DNA of 64,000 nucleotides, taken from positions 62,001-126,000 of the forward strand of contig NZ_JAJNCL010000015.1 in assembly GCF_021025955.1 (NCBI RefSeq), given 5' to 3'. Positions 40,726 to 50,603 of this stretch are shown in pieces. The translations under genes and the position numbers were made by a program. Positions within the stretch are counted from its first letter, which is position 1, and every line of letters starts with the position of its first letter. Below the pieces are notes generated by a model. It made no database searches and was not told the origin of the DNA. It worked only from the letters and a program-made list of their open reading frames with translations. The stretch is from Rhodococcus qingshengii. GTDB taxonomy: Bacteria; Actinomycetota; Actinomycetes; Mycobacteriales; Mycobacteriaceae.

Positions 40726-42252
40726 ATGTTCGATGACGGAGTAGGAAGTTCGAGTGCCGCAGCGCAGCTGTTCGGAGCTGAATCCGACTGCGCCCTAATC
40801 GATCTCATTGCCGAACTGCATGCGCGCGAGTAGATGCTCGTGGAACGCAAACTCGCTGCCATTGCCGAGTTTTTCGAGCGTCGCAGCGCTGAACACTCCG
40901 ATGCCGGCGCGTGGTCGTCCACCGCGCACGAACTAGCTGAGGCCGAGCTCGGCGCAGCGTTGACCATGGGCCGTGCCGCGGCGGGAAAGTTGATCGGCCT
41001 CGGCTTTTCTCTCAAGACTCGACTCCATCGCACGCGTGCCGCTATGGCACGCGGAGAACTGGATTTGTATCGAGTCGGATTGATCGACTCCGCTACAGCC
41101 AACGTCGATGACGATTTGATTGACGAGGTGGAACGGCAGCTCCTCGAGAAGATTTCAGCACCACCGATACATGGCGGTACCGGCTTGACCGGCCGCCGAT
41201 TGACGGCGGCTATCGACCGTATCGTCGCCGTGGTGGATCCGGAGGGGATGCGGGAGCGTCGACGCCGCGCCCTGGCTGATCGGTTCGTAGGTGTGAGCGC
41301 TGCCGAAGACGGTATGGCGCGGATATTGGGGAGCATTCCGGCGGAGGACGCACGGGCTTTCGACGGTCGCTTGCGGGAGTTGGCGATTTCGGTGTGCCGA
41401 CACGATTCCCGTAAATACGAGCAGCGACGAGCCGACGCCCTAGGAGCGTTAGTAGTGGGGTCGACGCTTCTGCCGTGCGATTGTGGCAGGGACGACTGCC
41501 CACAAGACCGAAGTGGGATTGTTGTGGTGCGTCGGCCGTTAGTTCACGTGGTCATGCTGGAAAGCGCGCTCCTGAGCGGTGACTCACCAGGTGCAGACGA
41601 ACCCGCTCACCTCGACGGTTATGGAGTGATCAGTGCAGAGCATGCGCGTGACATCGCCGCGGGAGCGCTGATTCGGAAGGTGAAGGTACCAGCCGATGCG
41701 GCGCTCGAGTCTGCCGATGAGGGCGAGCCAGTTCCTTCGCCTGTAGTTCCTCCGCCCGTCATTCCTTCGGCGTTGGTGTACCGCCCGGGCGCTGTCCTCG
41801 ACACGTGGGTGAGGGTGATCTCGGGTAGCTGTCAGTGGTTGCACTGCGATGTCGCGGCATGGAATTCCGATCTCGATCACGCTGAGCGTTTTGATCATCG
41901 CGATCCAGCGCGTGGTGGAAAGACCGCGGCCTCGAACTTGAGTGCCTACTGTCGAAATCATCACCGCCTCAAGCATTCCGGTCAGTGGGTGCATACCTTG
42001 AATCCGGACCGGAGTGTCACGCTGACCTCTGCGACCGCACATTGCTACCGAACTCGGCCGTCAGGTCTGCTGGCAGGAATGCTCAAGCCTGTACTGCCGG
42101 AGGGTGGTCGGCGTCGGCGTACACGTTTGGAGAACAAGGCGGCCCGCGTGCGGGGTGAACGCCGGCGCCAGCGGATACGGATGCACCTGCGGATGAAGAA
42201 GAAGGTCCAGAGGAGGACCGTCGATCGAGGAGACGATCCACCGCCGTTCTGA
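40726..42252 (+). pseudogene. 13E12 repeat family (DUF222 + HNH) gene with an in-frame amber codon
   Basis: The natural frame starts at ATG 40726 next to GGAGGA, reads MFDDGVGSSSAAAQLFGAES and on to HARE, then meets TAG (40831-40833) and continues MLVERKLAAIAEFFERRS to 42252. A CAG-to-TAG change would explain it. The rest (472 codons) is intact: DUF222 region, then an HNH nuclease C-terminus (SAYCRNHHRLKHSGQW). ATG 40834 directly after the stop could restart translation, giving a protein lacking about 35 residues. Sequencing error is the simplest alternative. Confidence 0.8.
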
Positions 42253-42381
42253 GCAGATGTGCCCCGTCGCTCAGTGTTTTCGGATGCCCAGTTTTCGGAT
42301 GCCCACTTTGGTGGACAGGGCCGCATCAGGCATTGTGTGAAGGTCGGTAGACGTCGGTACATGGGAAGATGTGGAGCATCG

Positions 42382-43203
42382 ATGGCGAGGATCGAAGAAA
42401 TTCTGGAGTTGGAACGCCTCGAGCGTGACATCTTTCGAGGAATCATCGCGGAGACCACCCTGACCCGTACTTTCGGCGGCCAGGTCGCCGGCCAGGCATT
42501 GGTGTCGGCAGTACGAACGGTCGATCCGGCCTACTCAGTTCATTCGTTGCACGGATACTTCCTGCGTCCGGGAAATCCGATGGAACCGACCGTCTTTCTG
42601 GTGGATCGTGTTCGGGACGGTCGTTCATTTGCGACCCGCCTGGTCACCGGAATTCAAGACGGACAAGCCATTTTCACGATGTCGGCATCCTTCCACGTCC
42701 AGGACGAAGGGATCGAGCACCAGGACGAGATGCCGCCCGTCCCTGACCCCGAGACCTTGGCCATCGCCCAGGATTCGGAAGACCCCGAGACCGCGTGGTT
42801 GGCTCGCGAGTGGTCCGACTGGGACCTGCGAATGGTGCCGAAGGCAGACATCAACAAGCGGCCGGGTGCTGCCGCGCAGCAGCAAGTCTGGTTCCGTTCC
42901 CGCGAGGCGCTCCCGGACGACCCGGTATTCCACGTCTGCACGCTTGCATACATGAGTGACATGACGTTGCTCGGATCTTCCCGCGGCCCCCACATGGACG
43001 TCGCCATGCAAAGCGCCTCGCTCGATCACGCCATGTGGTTCCTGCGGCCGTTCCGGGCCGACGAGTGGCTGTTGTACGACCAGACGTCGCCGTCAGCGGG
43101 CTTCGGCCGGGCACTGACGCAGGGGCGCATCTTCGACAGCCGAGGAAACATGGTTGCCGCGGTCGTCCAGGAAGGCCTGACCAGGCTCTATCGCCCGAAG
43201 TAA
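42382..43203 (+). CDS. tesB: Acyl-CoA thioesterase II, copy 1
   Basis: 273 residues from ATG 42382. Double hot-dog enzyme that hydrolyses acyl-CoA. Active-site residues fall in [12 protein letters not shown] (Asp), [14 protein letters not shown] (Thr) and the adjacent TQGRIFD (Gln). The 40 residues around them are identical to the second copy. The frame extends upstream to 42259 but without family sequence. Confidence 0.93.
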   Translation: MARIEEILELERLERDIFRGIIAETTLTRTFGGQVAGQALVSAVRTVDPAYSVHSLHGYFLRPGNPMEPTVFLVDRVRDGRSFATRLVTGIQDGQAIFTMSASFHVQDEGIEHQDEMPPVPDPETLAIAQDSEDPETAWLAREWSDWDLRMVPKADINKRPGAAAQQQVWFRSREALPDDPVFHVCTLAYMSDMTLLGSSRGPHMDVAMQSASLDHAMWFLRPFRADEWLLYDQTSPSAGFGRALTQGRIFDSRGNMVAAVVQEGLTRLYRPK

Positions 43204-43220
43204 GATCAACCGCTGTGAAA

Positions 43221-43847
43221 TCAAACGAGGCGAGAGCGCACCGCAGGCCGGGCCGGATGGTCGTACCTGACCTCGAAATCGACCTCCTCGAACACCGCCG
43301 AGCGGTGCTCGAGGAGCGCGTCGACTGTCCACAAATCCGCCTGCGGTGTGTGCCTCCGCATGGCAGCTTCGCTCATGTCCAGACGGACGGTGACGTCGAA
43401 CTCCAGTCCGCGCCCGAGCAACATCGGACCGGCGATTACGATGACCGCGCGCTCGTGGACAGGGATACGGGTCGAGCGAGCCGAGCGATCAGTGGTTTCG
43501 TCCCAGAGTTTCGGCAACAGCGTCCGTTTGGTGCGAGCCGCTGTGATCACTTCACGATCGAGTGCCGGGTAGTCGAACCAGATGGCGCGGTAACTCAGCG
43601 CATCCTCGTGGCCGAACTCGTATCGCAGCGAAGCCGGCCGCACGTAGTCGTGCAGTGACACAACGGAACTCGGCCTGCTGTGCGACTGGACTGCAACCCT
43701 TACCAGTTCCGCGAGCCGAGACGGTTGCGCACAATCCGGTCCGTCGATCGCTGCTACCACCACCGATGGAAATGATCCGCTCAGCGTTGCGATCTGCTCG
43801 GCCAGAGCGAGGGGAGTGGACGGGATGAATGTACTCACGCCCACCAT
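43221..43847 (-). CDS. Uridine-kinase-like protein with degenerate P-loop
   Basis: 208 residues from ATG 43847 (GTG 43838 also possible). The fold matches actinobacterial 'uridine kinase' proteins: VVVAAIDGPDCAQPSRLAEL, SVVSLHDYVRP, and VIVIAGPMLLGRGLEFDVTV. The Walker A position reads G-P-D-C-A-Q-P-S, missing the GK of GxxxxGK[ST], so ATP binding in the normal way is unlikely. It sits antisense between the two tesB copies. Confidence 0.65.
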   Translation of the reverse strand: MVGVSTFIPSTPLALAEQIATLSGSFPSVVVAAIDGPDCAQPSRLAELVRVAVQSHSRPSSVVSLHDYVRPASLRYEFGHEDALSYRAIWFDYPALDREVITAARTKRTLLPKLWDETTDRSARSTRIPVHERAVIVIAGPMLLGRGLEFDVTVRLDMSEAAMRRHTPQADLWTVDALLEHRSAVFEEVDFEVRYDHPARPAVRSRLV

Positions 43848-43939
43848 GGTGCCGTGCCCGCTCGCCAAGGCGATATTGTGAACCGTCATCGCGCCTAGTG
43901 CTGCGGTCTGTGTATGCGGTCAATGTTTCCGGAGGACTC

Positions 43940-44791
43940 ATGGTTGGTATCGAGGAGATCCTCGCGCTCGAACACCTGGAGAAGGACATCTTCCGCGGTG
44001 CGGTCCATCCCACGGCACTTCAACGGACGTTCGGCGGGCAGGTTGCCGGGCAGTCGTTGGTTTCTGCCGTGAGCACCGTCGACGAGAGCTACCACGTGCA
44101 TTCGTTGCACGGATACTTTCTGCGCCCGGGCAACCCGAAGATTCCGACGGTCTACCTGATCGACCGGATTCGCGACGGGCGCTCGTTCTGCACGCGTCGG
44201 GTCAATGCAGTCCAGGACGGTAAGACGATCTTCACGATGTCGGCCTCGTTCCACGTCGACGACGACGGTATCGAGCACCAGGATCGGATGCCCTCCGTTC
44301 CGGCGCCGGAGGACTTGCCGGATGCGCAGACCGTTCCCAAGTTGGCGGAATCGCAGTTCTACCAGGAGTGGAAGAACTGGGACATCCGAATTGTGCCGGC
44401 CGAGCAGAGTGCGTCAGCGCCGGATCTGGCCGCCCAGCAGCGTGTATGGATGCGCTACCGCGAGGCTCTGCCGGATCGTCCGCTGCTGCACATCTGCACC
44501 CTCGCGTACCTCAGTGACATGACCTTGCTCGGAACTTCCAAAGTCCCGCACCGGGGTGTGAAGACGCAAACGGCTTCGCTCGATCACGCGATGTGGTTCC
44601 TACGGCCCTTCCGGGCCGACGAGTGGTTGCTCTACGACCAGACATCACCGTCGGCAGGTTTCGGTCGCGCGCTCACTCAGGGGCGTATCTACGATCGCGA
44701 TGGCAACATGGTGGCAGCGGTGGTTCAGGAGGGTTTGACGCGGCTGGAACGCGAACCCGACAGCCGTGAGAACAAGACAGGAACTGTGTGA
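43940..44791 (+). CDS. tesB: Acyl-CoA thioesterase II, copy 2
   Basis: 283 residues from ATG 43940 with GGAGGA upstream. Same domain layout and active-site residues as copy 1. This copy is the one coupled to pdxT by a GTGATG overlap, the order usual in actinobacteria, so it is probably the ancestral gene and copy 1 the duplicate. Confidence 0.93.
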   Translation: MVGIEEILALEHLEKDIFRGAVHPTALQRTFGGQVAGQSLVSAVSTVDESYHVHSLHGYFLRPGNPKIPTVYLIDRIRDGRSFCTRRVNAVQDGKTIFTMSASFHVDDDGIEHQDRMPSVPAPEDLPDAQTVPKLAESQFYQEWKNWDIRIVPAEQSASAPDLAAQQRVWMRYREALPDRPLLHICTLAYLSDMTLLGTSKVPHRGVKTQTASLDHAMWFLRPFRADEWLLYDQTSPSAGFGRALTQGRIYDRDGNMVAAVVQEGLTRLEREPDSRENKTGTV

Positions 44792-45396
44792 TGACGCGTC
44801 CGTTGATCGGTGTACTCGCCCTCCAGGGTGATGTTCGCGAACACCTTGCCGCACTCGATGAGTCGGGAGCGGACGCAGTCGGTATCCGGCGCCCGGAGGA
44901 GCTCGACAAGGTCGACGGCATCGTGATCCCGGGTGGCGAATCCACCACTATGAGCCGGCTTCTGCAGGTTTTCGAGCTGCTGGAACCGCTTCGTGATCGA
45001 CTCCGCGGCGGGCTGCCGGCTTACGGATCGTGTGCAGGCATGATTCTGCTCGCCAGCGAGGTACTCGACACCCGGCCGGACGCCGAGCATCTCGGCGCCA
45101 TCGACATGACGGTGCGCCGCAACGCTTTCGGTCGTCAGGTCGATTCCTTCGAGTCCGACCTGGAGTTCGAGGGAATCATCGGTGGTCCCATCCGCGCAGT
45201 CTTCATCCGTGCACCGTGGGTCGAGCGGGTCGGTCCGGGTGTGGAGGTGCTCGCGCAGGTTCCCGCCGCGGCGGGTGAGGCTGCGGGTCGCATCGTCGCG
45301 GTTCGGCAGGGCTCGGTGATCGCCACTTCGTTCCATCCCGAGGTCACCGGGGACCGTCGAGTCCACGAGATGTTCGTCGATCTCGTGCGCGGCTAG
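44788..45396 (+). CDS. pdxT: Pyridoxal 5'-phosphate synthase, glutaminase subunit
   Basis: About 201 residues. Supplies ammonia to PdxS. Triad: Cys in [14 protein letters not shown], His and Glu in [17 protein letters not shown]-terminal [16 protein letters not shown] and [12 protein letters not shown] are typical. GTG 44788 or ATG 44791 start, overlapping tesB copy 2. Confidence 0.96.
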   Translation: MMTRPLIGVLALQGDVREHLAALDESGADAVGIRRPEELDKVDGIVIPGGESTTMSRLLQVFELLEPLRDRLRGGLPAYGSCAGMILLASEVLDTRPDAEHLGAIDMTVRRNAFGRQVDSFESDLEFEGIIGGPIRAVFIRAPWVERVGPGVEVLAQVPAAAGEAAGRIVAVRQGSVIATSFHPEVTGDRRVHEMFVDLVRG

Positions 45397-45419
45397 GGCG
45401 CGCGTTCACTTCGGCTGAA

Positions 45420-46055
45420 CTACAGCTCCAGTTCGCGGGCAAGGATCGCCGCCTGGACGCGTGAGGTGAGGTGCAGCTTCGACAGAACTCGCGACACATG
45501 CGACTTCACCGTCGGAGCACCGACACCGAGTTCACGCGACAGTTCGGCGTTGGACAGACCCATACCCAGTAGAACGAGCACTTCGCGCTCGCGATCGGTG
45601 AGCTCGCTCAGTCCGAGCGGTTCGGCGGGTTTGGGAGTGCGCTGAACGAACGCGCCGATCAGTGCGCGTGCGGCTCGGGGAGCGAGCACGGCATCGCCGG
45701 CCGCGACATTGCGGACGGCGCTGATCAGCTCGTCCGCTGTCGCGGTCTTGAGGAGGAAGCCCGCTGCGCCGGCGCGCAGAGCTGCGAAGACGTATTCGTC
45801 GAGGTCGAAGGTGGTCAACACCAGAACGCGGCTGCGGGTCGTACCGATGATCTGACGTGTCGCTTCGATGCCGTCGGTGCCCGGCATCCGGATGTCCATC
45901 AGCACGACGTCGGGTTGATGTGTGCGAGTGACGGTGATCGCCGACGCTCCGTCTCCCGCTTCCGCAACGACATCGATGTCGTCGTGCTGCCGCAGGATCA
46001 TCGACAGGCCGGAGCGGATCGCGGCGTGGTCGTCGACCAGGGCGACGGTGATCAC
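45420..46055 (-). CDS. NarL/LuxR-type response regulator
   Basis: 211 residues from GTG 46055, which overlaps the kinase stop. Receiver domain with acidic pair VDDHAAIRSGL, phosphoacceptor Asp in VVLMDIRMPGTDG and Lys in GFLLKTATADEL; C-terminal LuxR helix-turn-helix LTDREREVLVLLGMGLSNAE. Pairs with the adjacent histidine kinase. Target genes may include the divergent membrane genes at 47390-48293. Confidence 0.93.
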   Translation of the reverse strand: MITVALVDDHAAIRSGLSMILRQHDDIDVVAEAGDGASAITVTRTHQPDVVLMDIRMPGTDGIEATRQIIGTTRSRVLVLTTFDLDEYVFAALRAGAAGFLLKTATADELISAVRNVAAGDAVLAPRAARALIGAFVQRTPKPAEPLGLSELTDREREVLVLLGMGLSNAELSRELGVGAPTVKSHVSRVLSKLHLTSRVQAAILARELEL

Positions 46056-47299
46056 CGATCCGTTCCGTTCGGTGTGTGGACCGGTAGCTGCGCGCATACC
46101 GTCCATTCTCCGTCGACAGGAAGTGCGTCGAGTGAACCGCCCAGCAGCTCAGCACGATGACGCATGTTTGCAAGCCCGCGCGTTCGTGCCCGCGGACTGG
46201 CTATGTCGGGACCGACGGGGTTTCGGATCTCGACCTGTAATGCATTGTGCTGGAGAGAGATCGACATCGAGATCGGCGCGCCGGGGGCATGCTTGAGCGC
46301 GTTGGTCAACGCCTCTTGAGCGATCCGGTACGCCGTGTGATCGACGACGCTCGGCAGCTCGGCGGCATCGACGTCGATCGCTACTTCCACTGTGCTGCCG
46401 GCGGCTCGAGCTGCGTCCAGGACGACGGGCAACTCGGTCAGCCGCGGGGGAGAGGAACGCGGGTCAGGCGTCTCGCCGTCCCCCGCGTGGAGCAGTTCGA
46501 TCATCGACCGCATCTCGGAAAGGCCCGCGAGACTGCTCGATCTGATCGCCCCGATCATCTCCCGCAATCCAGTTTGTCGTTCATCGTATGGTTCACCCTG
46601 CTCTGCGGAGAGAGCTGTGGTGGAGAGTGCAGCTTCGGAGTGGATTGCGATGGCAGAGAGGTGGCTTGCGATCACGTCATGCAGATCCCGCGCCATGGTT
46701 GCCCGTTCGTGAGCGACCGCGGCCTCGCGATCCAGAGTGGCGAGTGCTTCGTGGACTCTGGAACGCTCGCGTTCGGCCTCGGTCAATTCGACTTGTCGAC
46801 GGATGACCAGTGCCCACCACACCGGCGTACCGAAGAACAGAGCGGTCACGACGCCCGCCCCAGCCGCAGCGCGGACGTCCCTGGTGGACAGGTAAACGAG
46901 TGCGGTGAGCGCGGCAACCGTCACCGCGGTCAGAGAACACACCACTCGGCCCAGCCGCGCCGTCCCGTACAGAACTGCGGCGTAGGTGAGATCCGAGAGG
47001 ACAAGCCACATCGGCAGAGAGGGGCCAAGGGCGGCGTCGACCACGACGATGACGGCCCCCGCCGCCAAGGCCGTTGCCGGACGCACCCGCCGAAACGAGT
47101 CGATCGCACACAGCAGAGCCAGCATCCCGATCCGAACCCCGACGGGAACGTCGGCGACACCTCCGACATCGGTCCACATTTGGTACAGGCCGACCAGGTA
47201 GAGGAGTACCCCGATCGCGAACAGGCCGAAGGCGATGAGCGGATCGTTCCACTTGCCGAAACTCCGACTTCTGGTCACCACAGACTTATCAGAGCACAT
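46052..47299 (-). CDS. Sensor histidine kinase (DesK/NarX-like)
   Basis: 415 residues from ATG 47299. Five or six membrane helices fill residues 15-175, without a large outer loop, so it likely senses within the membrane. The dimerisation/phospho-acceptor motif is ERATMARDLHDVIASHLSAI (His in the H-box) and a HATPase domain follows (AYRIAQEALTNALKHAPGAP). The signal is unknown. Operon with the response regulator. Confidence 0.92.
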   Translation of the reverse strand: MCSDKSVVTRSRSFGKWNDPLIAFGLFAIGVLLYLVGLYQMWTDVGGVADVPVGVRIGMLALLCAIDSFRRVRPATALAAGAVIVVVDAALGPSLPMWLVLSDLTYAAVLYGTARLGRVVCSLTAVTVAALTALVYLSTRDVRAAAGAGVVTALFFGTPVWWALVIRRQVELTEAERERSRVHEALATLDREAAVAHERATMARDLHDVIASHLSAIAIHSEAALSTTALSAEQGEPYDERQTGLREMIGAIRSSSLAGLSEMRSMIELLHAGDGETPDPRSSPPRLTELPVVLDAARAAGSTVEVAIDVDAAELPSVVDHTAYRIAQEALTNALKHAPGAPISMSISLQHNALQVEIRNPVGPDIASPRARTRGLANMRHRAELLGGSLDALPVDGEWTVCAQLPVHTPNGTDR

Positions 47300-47389
47300 C
47301 GGGGCGCCTGACTTGTCATACCAAATGATGAGGTCGGCGTTGTTCCGATGACTGATGTGCGGATTCGATAGAGAAGACAGGCTCGACGT

Positions 47390-47590
47390 ATGAAAATTCG
47401 TTTCGAGTTGATGATCGGCATTCTCTTGGTCGTCGGTGGCGGTTGTCTGTGGCTGTTCGCGCGTGACGCCGAGTTCTTCTGGTTTCGCGGCGGGCCACTC
47501 GGCGTGATCCTGGCGATCATCGGTGCTTTCGACATCGTGAATGCAGTCCGAACGAGGGAGGCAGCGATACCCGAGCGCCGAAACGACTGA
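47390..47590 (+). CDS. Small membrane protein, 66 residues
   Basis: Two hydrophobic segments (LMIGILLVVGGGCLWLFA and a second near LGVILAIIGAFDIV) joined by a short aromatic loop, ending in a basic tail. It starts 91 bases from the divergent kinase gene, and the GAP-family gene follows two bases after its stop. Function unknown. Confidence 0.65.
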   Translation: MKIRFELMIGILLVVGGGCLWLFARDAEFFWFRGGPLGVILAIIGAFDIVNAVRTREAAIPERRND

Positions 47591-47591
47591 C

Positions 47592-48293
47592 GTGGAACTC
47601 GTCCTGCTCACGACCCTGGGCGGGCTCGCCCTGCTGGACAGTACGAGCATCGGAACATTGGTCGTCCCGGTCTGGATGTTGTTGATGCCGGGACGACCGC
47701 AGGTTCGCAGGCTGCTGACGTATCTGGTGGTCATCACGACGTTCTATTTTGTTGTCGGGGTGGCAGTCTGGACGACGGCACGGGCAGGTATGCCTGTCGT
47801 CGCCCCGCTGCTCGAAACCCCCGCCGCCCGCGTTACGCAGTTGATACTCGGTATCGTTTTGTTCGCGTGGAGCTTTCGATTCGATTCCGAGAAGAGGCGC
47901 ACATCCGGTCAGGCCGATCGAACTCATGTTTGGCGAGAGCGGGTGCTCGGCTCGGCCAGTTCCGCGAGAAGTGTCGTACTTCTGGCAATTGCTGCCGGGA
48001 CCGCCGAGTTGGTGACGATGCTGCCCTACTTGGCGGCGATCGCGATGATCACCGCTGCTGGGCTGTCCGCAGTCACGTCTGCGTCGATACTTGCCGGTTA
48101 CTGCCTGATCATGGCCGCGCCGGCAGTGCTTCTGTTGTGCGGGCGGATCGTGGCCGGCAACCGCCTCGACAAGCCGCTGCGCGGGGTGGACTCGTTCATC
48201 TCTCGCCACGGCGACAGTGCGATGGGTTGGGTGTTCGGCATTGCCGGCTTCTACCTCGCCGGCAATGCCGCTGCCGTGTTGTTCGTGAATTGA
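47592..48293 (+). CDS. GAP/SfLAP-family integral membrane protein
   Basis: 233 residues with six membrane segments. The start MELVLLTTLGGLALLDSTSIG and GTAELVTMLPYLAAIAM are characteristic of the actinobacterial GAP (SfLAP) family, related to glycolipid or peptidoglycolipid export proteins such as Sap. GTG 47592. Likely co-transcribed with the small upstream membrane protein. Substrate not known. Confidence 0.8.
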   Translation: MELVLLTTLGGLALLDSTSIGTLVVPVWMLLMPGRPQVRRLLTYLVVITTFYFVVGVAVWTTARAGMPVVAPLLETPAARVTQLILGIVLFAWSFRFDSEKRRTSGQADRTHVWRERVLGSASSARSVVLLAIAAGTAELVTMLPYLAAIAMITAAGLSAVTSASILAGYCLIMAAPAVLLLCGRIVAGNRLDKPLRGVDSFISRHGDSAMGWVFGIAGFYLAGNAAAVLFVN

Positions 48294-48306
48294 CGTTGTT
48301 CGTGAA

Positions 48307-49227
48307 TCAACCAGCCTGAACCAACGAATTGATCAGCTTCACACCGTCTTCCGGGTGATCGACGGTCACGGCAAACAGTCGTCCGTTCTCGAGAGTGACC
48401 ACGATGGCCTCACCCGAGCGGAGCGTGACGGCTGTTCCGCGCGGTGTCATTCGGTAACCCCATCCACCCCATTCAGCCGGACGTATCGCGTCGACTGATG
48501 CGGACTTCACCTTCGAGATGGGGATCTTCTTCCATCGAACGCCCCAGGAACTGATGCCGACACCGTGACGGTCGACGCGCACGGTGACCGACGCGAATGC
48601 TGTGACGGCGAGGGTGGACACACCCAGGATCACGGCAACCCACCAATCCGAGTACGCGGCAGTCGCGATCACGAGAACTACGAGGCCGGCGGTAACGATC
48701 CACGGCCAGACACTGCGGACCTGCCCGACCCACACTGCACGTTCGGAGGCCGTGAGCGGAGTATCGAGCGTCGGGGTCGGCAGTGCCGACTCCGGGCCGT
48801 TTCGTTGCTGGTCAGGCAGCGCGTATGCCAGAACTCCTACGAGTACCGCAGCGATCGGCGCAAGAATCCACCAGCCGATACGCGCGTCTTCCGGCGTTCC
48901 GGCGTCGATCGTCAGGGCGACGCTCAGGATCCAGATCGTCGCCAGCGTCGCACTCGAGATCGAGGTGACGGCGAGAAACAGGGGCGCGTTGGCGCTCGAA
49001 CGGGCCGCGACAACACACGCGAAAACGCCTGCCACCAGTGAAAGCGCCAGCGCGATGGCGAAGAACGTCGTCGTGGTGCTGAACCCGTCCGGGTTCGATC
49101 CGGACCAATGGCTCGCGACGGTCTCGGGTAGCTGGTCGCCCCACGCGAAGCGCGCGAGAACCAGGATCAGGGTCGGGATCAGAGTCAGCGAAGCCGCTGT
49201 CCAGAGTCGGATCTTGCTGGTCGTCAT
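48307..49227 (-). CDS. DUF1648 membrane protein
   Basis: 306 residues with about six membrane segments. The first part (LPETVASHWSGSNPDGF) is the DUF1648 signature. The C-terminus is a soluble PH-like domain (VTVDHPEDGVKLINSL). The ATG overlaps the stop of the GntR gene, which presumably controls it. Confidence 0.85.
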   Translation of the reverse strand: MTTSKIRLWTAASLTLIPTLILVLARFAWGDQLPETVASHWSGSNPDGFSTTTTFFAIALALSLVAGVFACVVAARSSANAPLFLAVTSISSATLATIWILSVALTIDAGTPEDARIGWWILAPIAAVLVGVLAYALPDQQRNGPESALPTPTLDTPLTASERAVWVGQVRSVWPWIVTAGLVVLVIATAAYSDWWVAVILGVSTLAVTAFASVTVRVDRHGVGISSWGVRWKKIPISKVKSASVDAIRPAEWGGWGYRMTPRGTAVTLRSGEAIVVTLENGRLFAVTVDHPEDGVKLINSLVQAG

Positions 49228-49580
49228 TGTGTGCTGGTCTCCTTGATGAGGTCGAGCATGTGCGCGGTGTCGAGTCCCAGATTTCGGGCCTGCCGAACGA
49301 ACTCGCGTGCAGATTCGTTGAGAGCCGTTCTTCCCGAGTCGAATTCGGCGCGAATGACGGCGCCACGTCCGCGTCGGAGGTCGATCAGGCCTTCGTCGCG
49401 GAGTGTTGCGTACGCACGAAGGACCGTATGGAGATTGACGTCGATCGACTCGGCGAGAGCGCGAGCGGACGGCAGTCGATCGCCCGGGCCGATTTCGCCG
49501 CGGATGACCGAGCCACGAACCCCGGCGGCAATCTGTTCCGCGAGTGGAGTTGTGGAGGCGTGATCTATTCGCACCAACAT
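49224..49580 (-). CDS. GntR-family regulator, YtrA subfamily
   Basis: 118 residues. N-terminal winged helix ([20 protein letters not shown], then [20 protein letters not shown]) with a short helical C-terminus, the YtrA size. Such regulators usually repress their own operon with a linked membrane gene, here DUF1648. An operator-like repeat lies next to the start. Confidence 0.9.
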   Translation of the reverse strand: MLVRIDHASTTPLAEQIAAGVRGSVIRGEIGPGDRLPSARALAESIDVNLHTVLRAYATLRDEGLIDLRRGRGAVIRAEFDSGRTALNESAREFVRQARNLGLDTAHMLDLIKETSTQ

Positions 49581-49599
49581 GTTTGCATTCTATGCGAAC
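49581..49599. promoter_or_regulatory. GntR/YtrA operator candidate
   Basis: GTTTGCAT-TCT-ATGCGAAC is an inverted repeat with one mismatch, immediately upstream of the GntR start codon, where autoregulation is expected. Confidence 0.5.
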
Positions 49600-49725
49600 A
49601 ATGCGGTGTTTGGTCAATTCGTGTCGGGGGATGCAGCGAGTTGTGACGTGGGACGGGTAACATCGGCAGAGCTGAAAGACGCGCATTCGGCGTGCGCAAC
49701 GCAGCAGGAAAGGGGCTTGAATCGC

Positions 49726-50478
49726 ATGAGCGGCCACTCAAAATGGGCCACCACCAAGCACAAGAAGGCTGTGATCGACGCACGTCGTGGCAAATCCTTC
49801 GCGAAGCTGATCAAGAACATCGAGGTGGCGGCACGAACCGGCGGTGGCGATCCCACGGGCAACCCCACCTTGTTCGACGCCATCCAGAAGGCGAAGAAGA
49901 CGTCAGTTCCCAATGACAATATCGAGCGTGCGCGCAAGCGCGGCGCCGGTGAAGAAGCGGGCGGCGCAGACTGGCAGACCATCATGTACGAGGGCTACGG
50001 ACCCAACGGCGTCGCCGTTCTGATCGAGTGCCTCACCGACAACCGTAACCGCGCAGCCGGTGAAGTTCGCACCGCGATGACCCGCAACGGTGGCAACCTC
50101 GCTGACCCGGGTTCGGTCTCCTACCTGTTCGCTCGCAAGGGCGTCGTCACACTGGAGAAGAACGGCCAGTCGGAGGACGACGTCCTGATGGCTGTGCTCG
50201 ACGCCGGTGCCGAAGAGGTCACCGATCTCGGTGAAACCTTCGAAATCGTCAGTGAGCCACAGGATCTGGTTGCCGTACGTTCGGCACTGCAGGAAGCCGG
50301 CATCGACTACGACTCCGCCGAAGCCGATTTCCGCGCTTCCGTCGAGGTTCCCCTGGATGTCGACGGCGCACGCAAGATCTTCAAGCTCGTCGACGCGCTC
50401 GAAGATTCTGACGACGTGCAGAACGTCTACACCAACATCGATCTGTCCGACGAGGTTCTCGCGGCTCTCGAAGACTGA
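49726..50478 (+). CDS. yebC: YebC/PmpR-family protein
   Basis: 250 residues beginning [19 protein letters not shown], the family N-terminus. Members act as transcription regulators or as translation factors easing polyproline stalls. Upstream of ruvC, the usual place. ATG 49726 follows AGGAAAGGGG; the open frame runs further upstream without family sequence. Confidence 0.96.
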   Translation: MSGHSKWATTKHKKAVIDARRGKSFAKLIKNIEVAARTGGGDPTGNPTLFDAIQKAKKTSVPNDNIERARKRGAGEEAGGADWQTIMYEGYGPNGVAVLIECLTDNRNRAAGEVRTAMTRNGGNLADPGSVSYLFARKGVVTLEKNGQSEDDVLMAVLDAGAEEVTDLGETFEIVSEPQDLVAVRSALQEAGIDYDSAEADFRASVEVPLDVDGARKIFKLVDALEDSDDVQNVYTNIDLSDEVLAALED

Positions 50479-50491
50479 TTGCTTTTCAACT

Positions 50492-50527
50492 CAACCCGGC
50501 CCTGACGTCCGCGTCTCGGCCGGGTTG
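50492..50527 (+). terminator. Terminator after yebC
   Basis: CAACCCGGCC (50492-50501) pairs with GGCCGGGTTG (50518-50527). Separates yebC from the SOS-controlled ruv genes. Confidence 0.8.
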
Positions 50528-50568
50528 CGTGTTGATGCGGGGTAGTAGGCCTGCGCACCGCTAAGCTA

Positions 50569-50584
50569 TCGAACAGCTGTTCGG
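50569..50584. promoter_or_regulatory. LexA box before ruvC
   Basis: TCGAACAGCTGTTCGG has one mismatch to TCGAAC-N4-GTTCGA and sits 20 bases before the ruvC start, consistent with SOS induction of ruvCAB. Confidence 0.8.
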
Positions 50585-50603
50585 TATGGAGAGGTGTGAC
50601 AAA

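Noticed and set aside
42270-42310. Short tandem repeat TTTCGGATGCCCA before tesB copy 1
   Set aside because: Only two copies of about 14 bases at the end of the 13E12 gene; no clear role and short enough to be local slippage.
48307-49737. 476-codon version of the DUF1648 protein
   Set aside because: The first 170 codons overlap the GntR gene out of frame and are Arg/Cys-rich; ATG 49227 gives the family-length protein.
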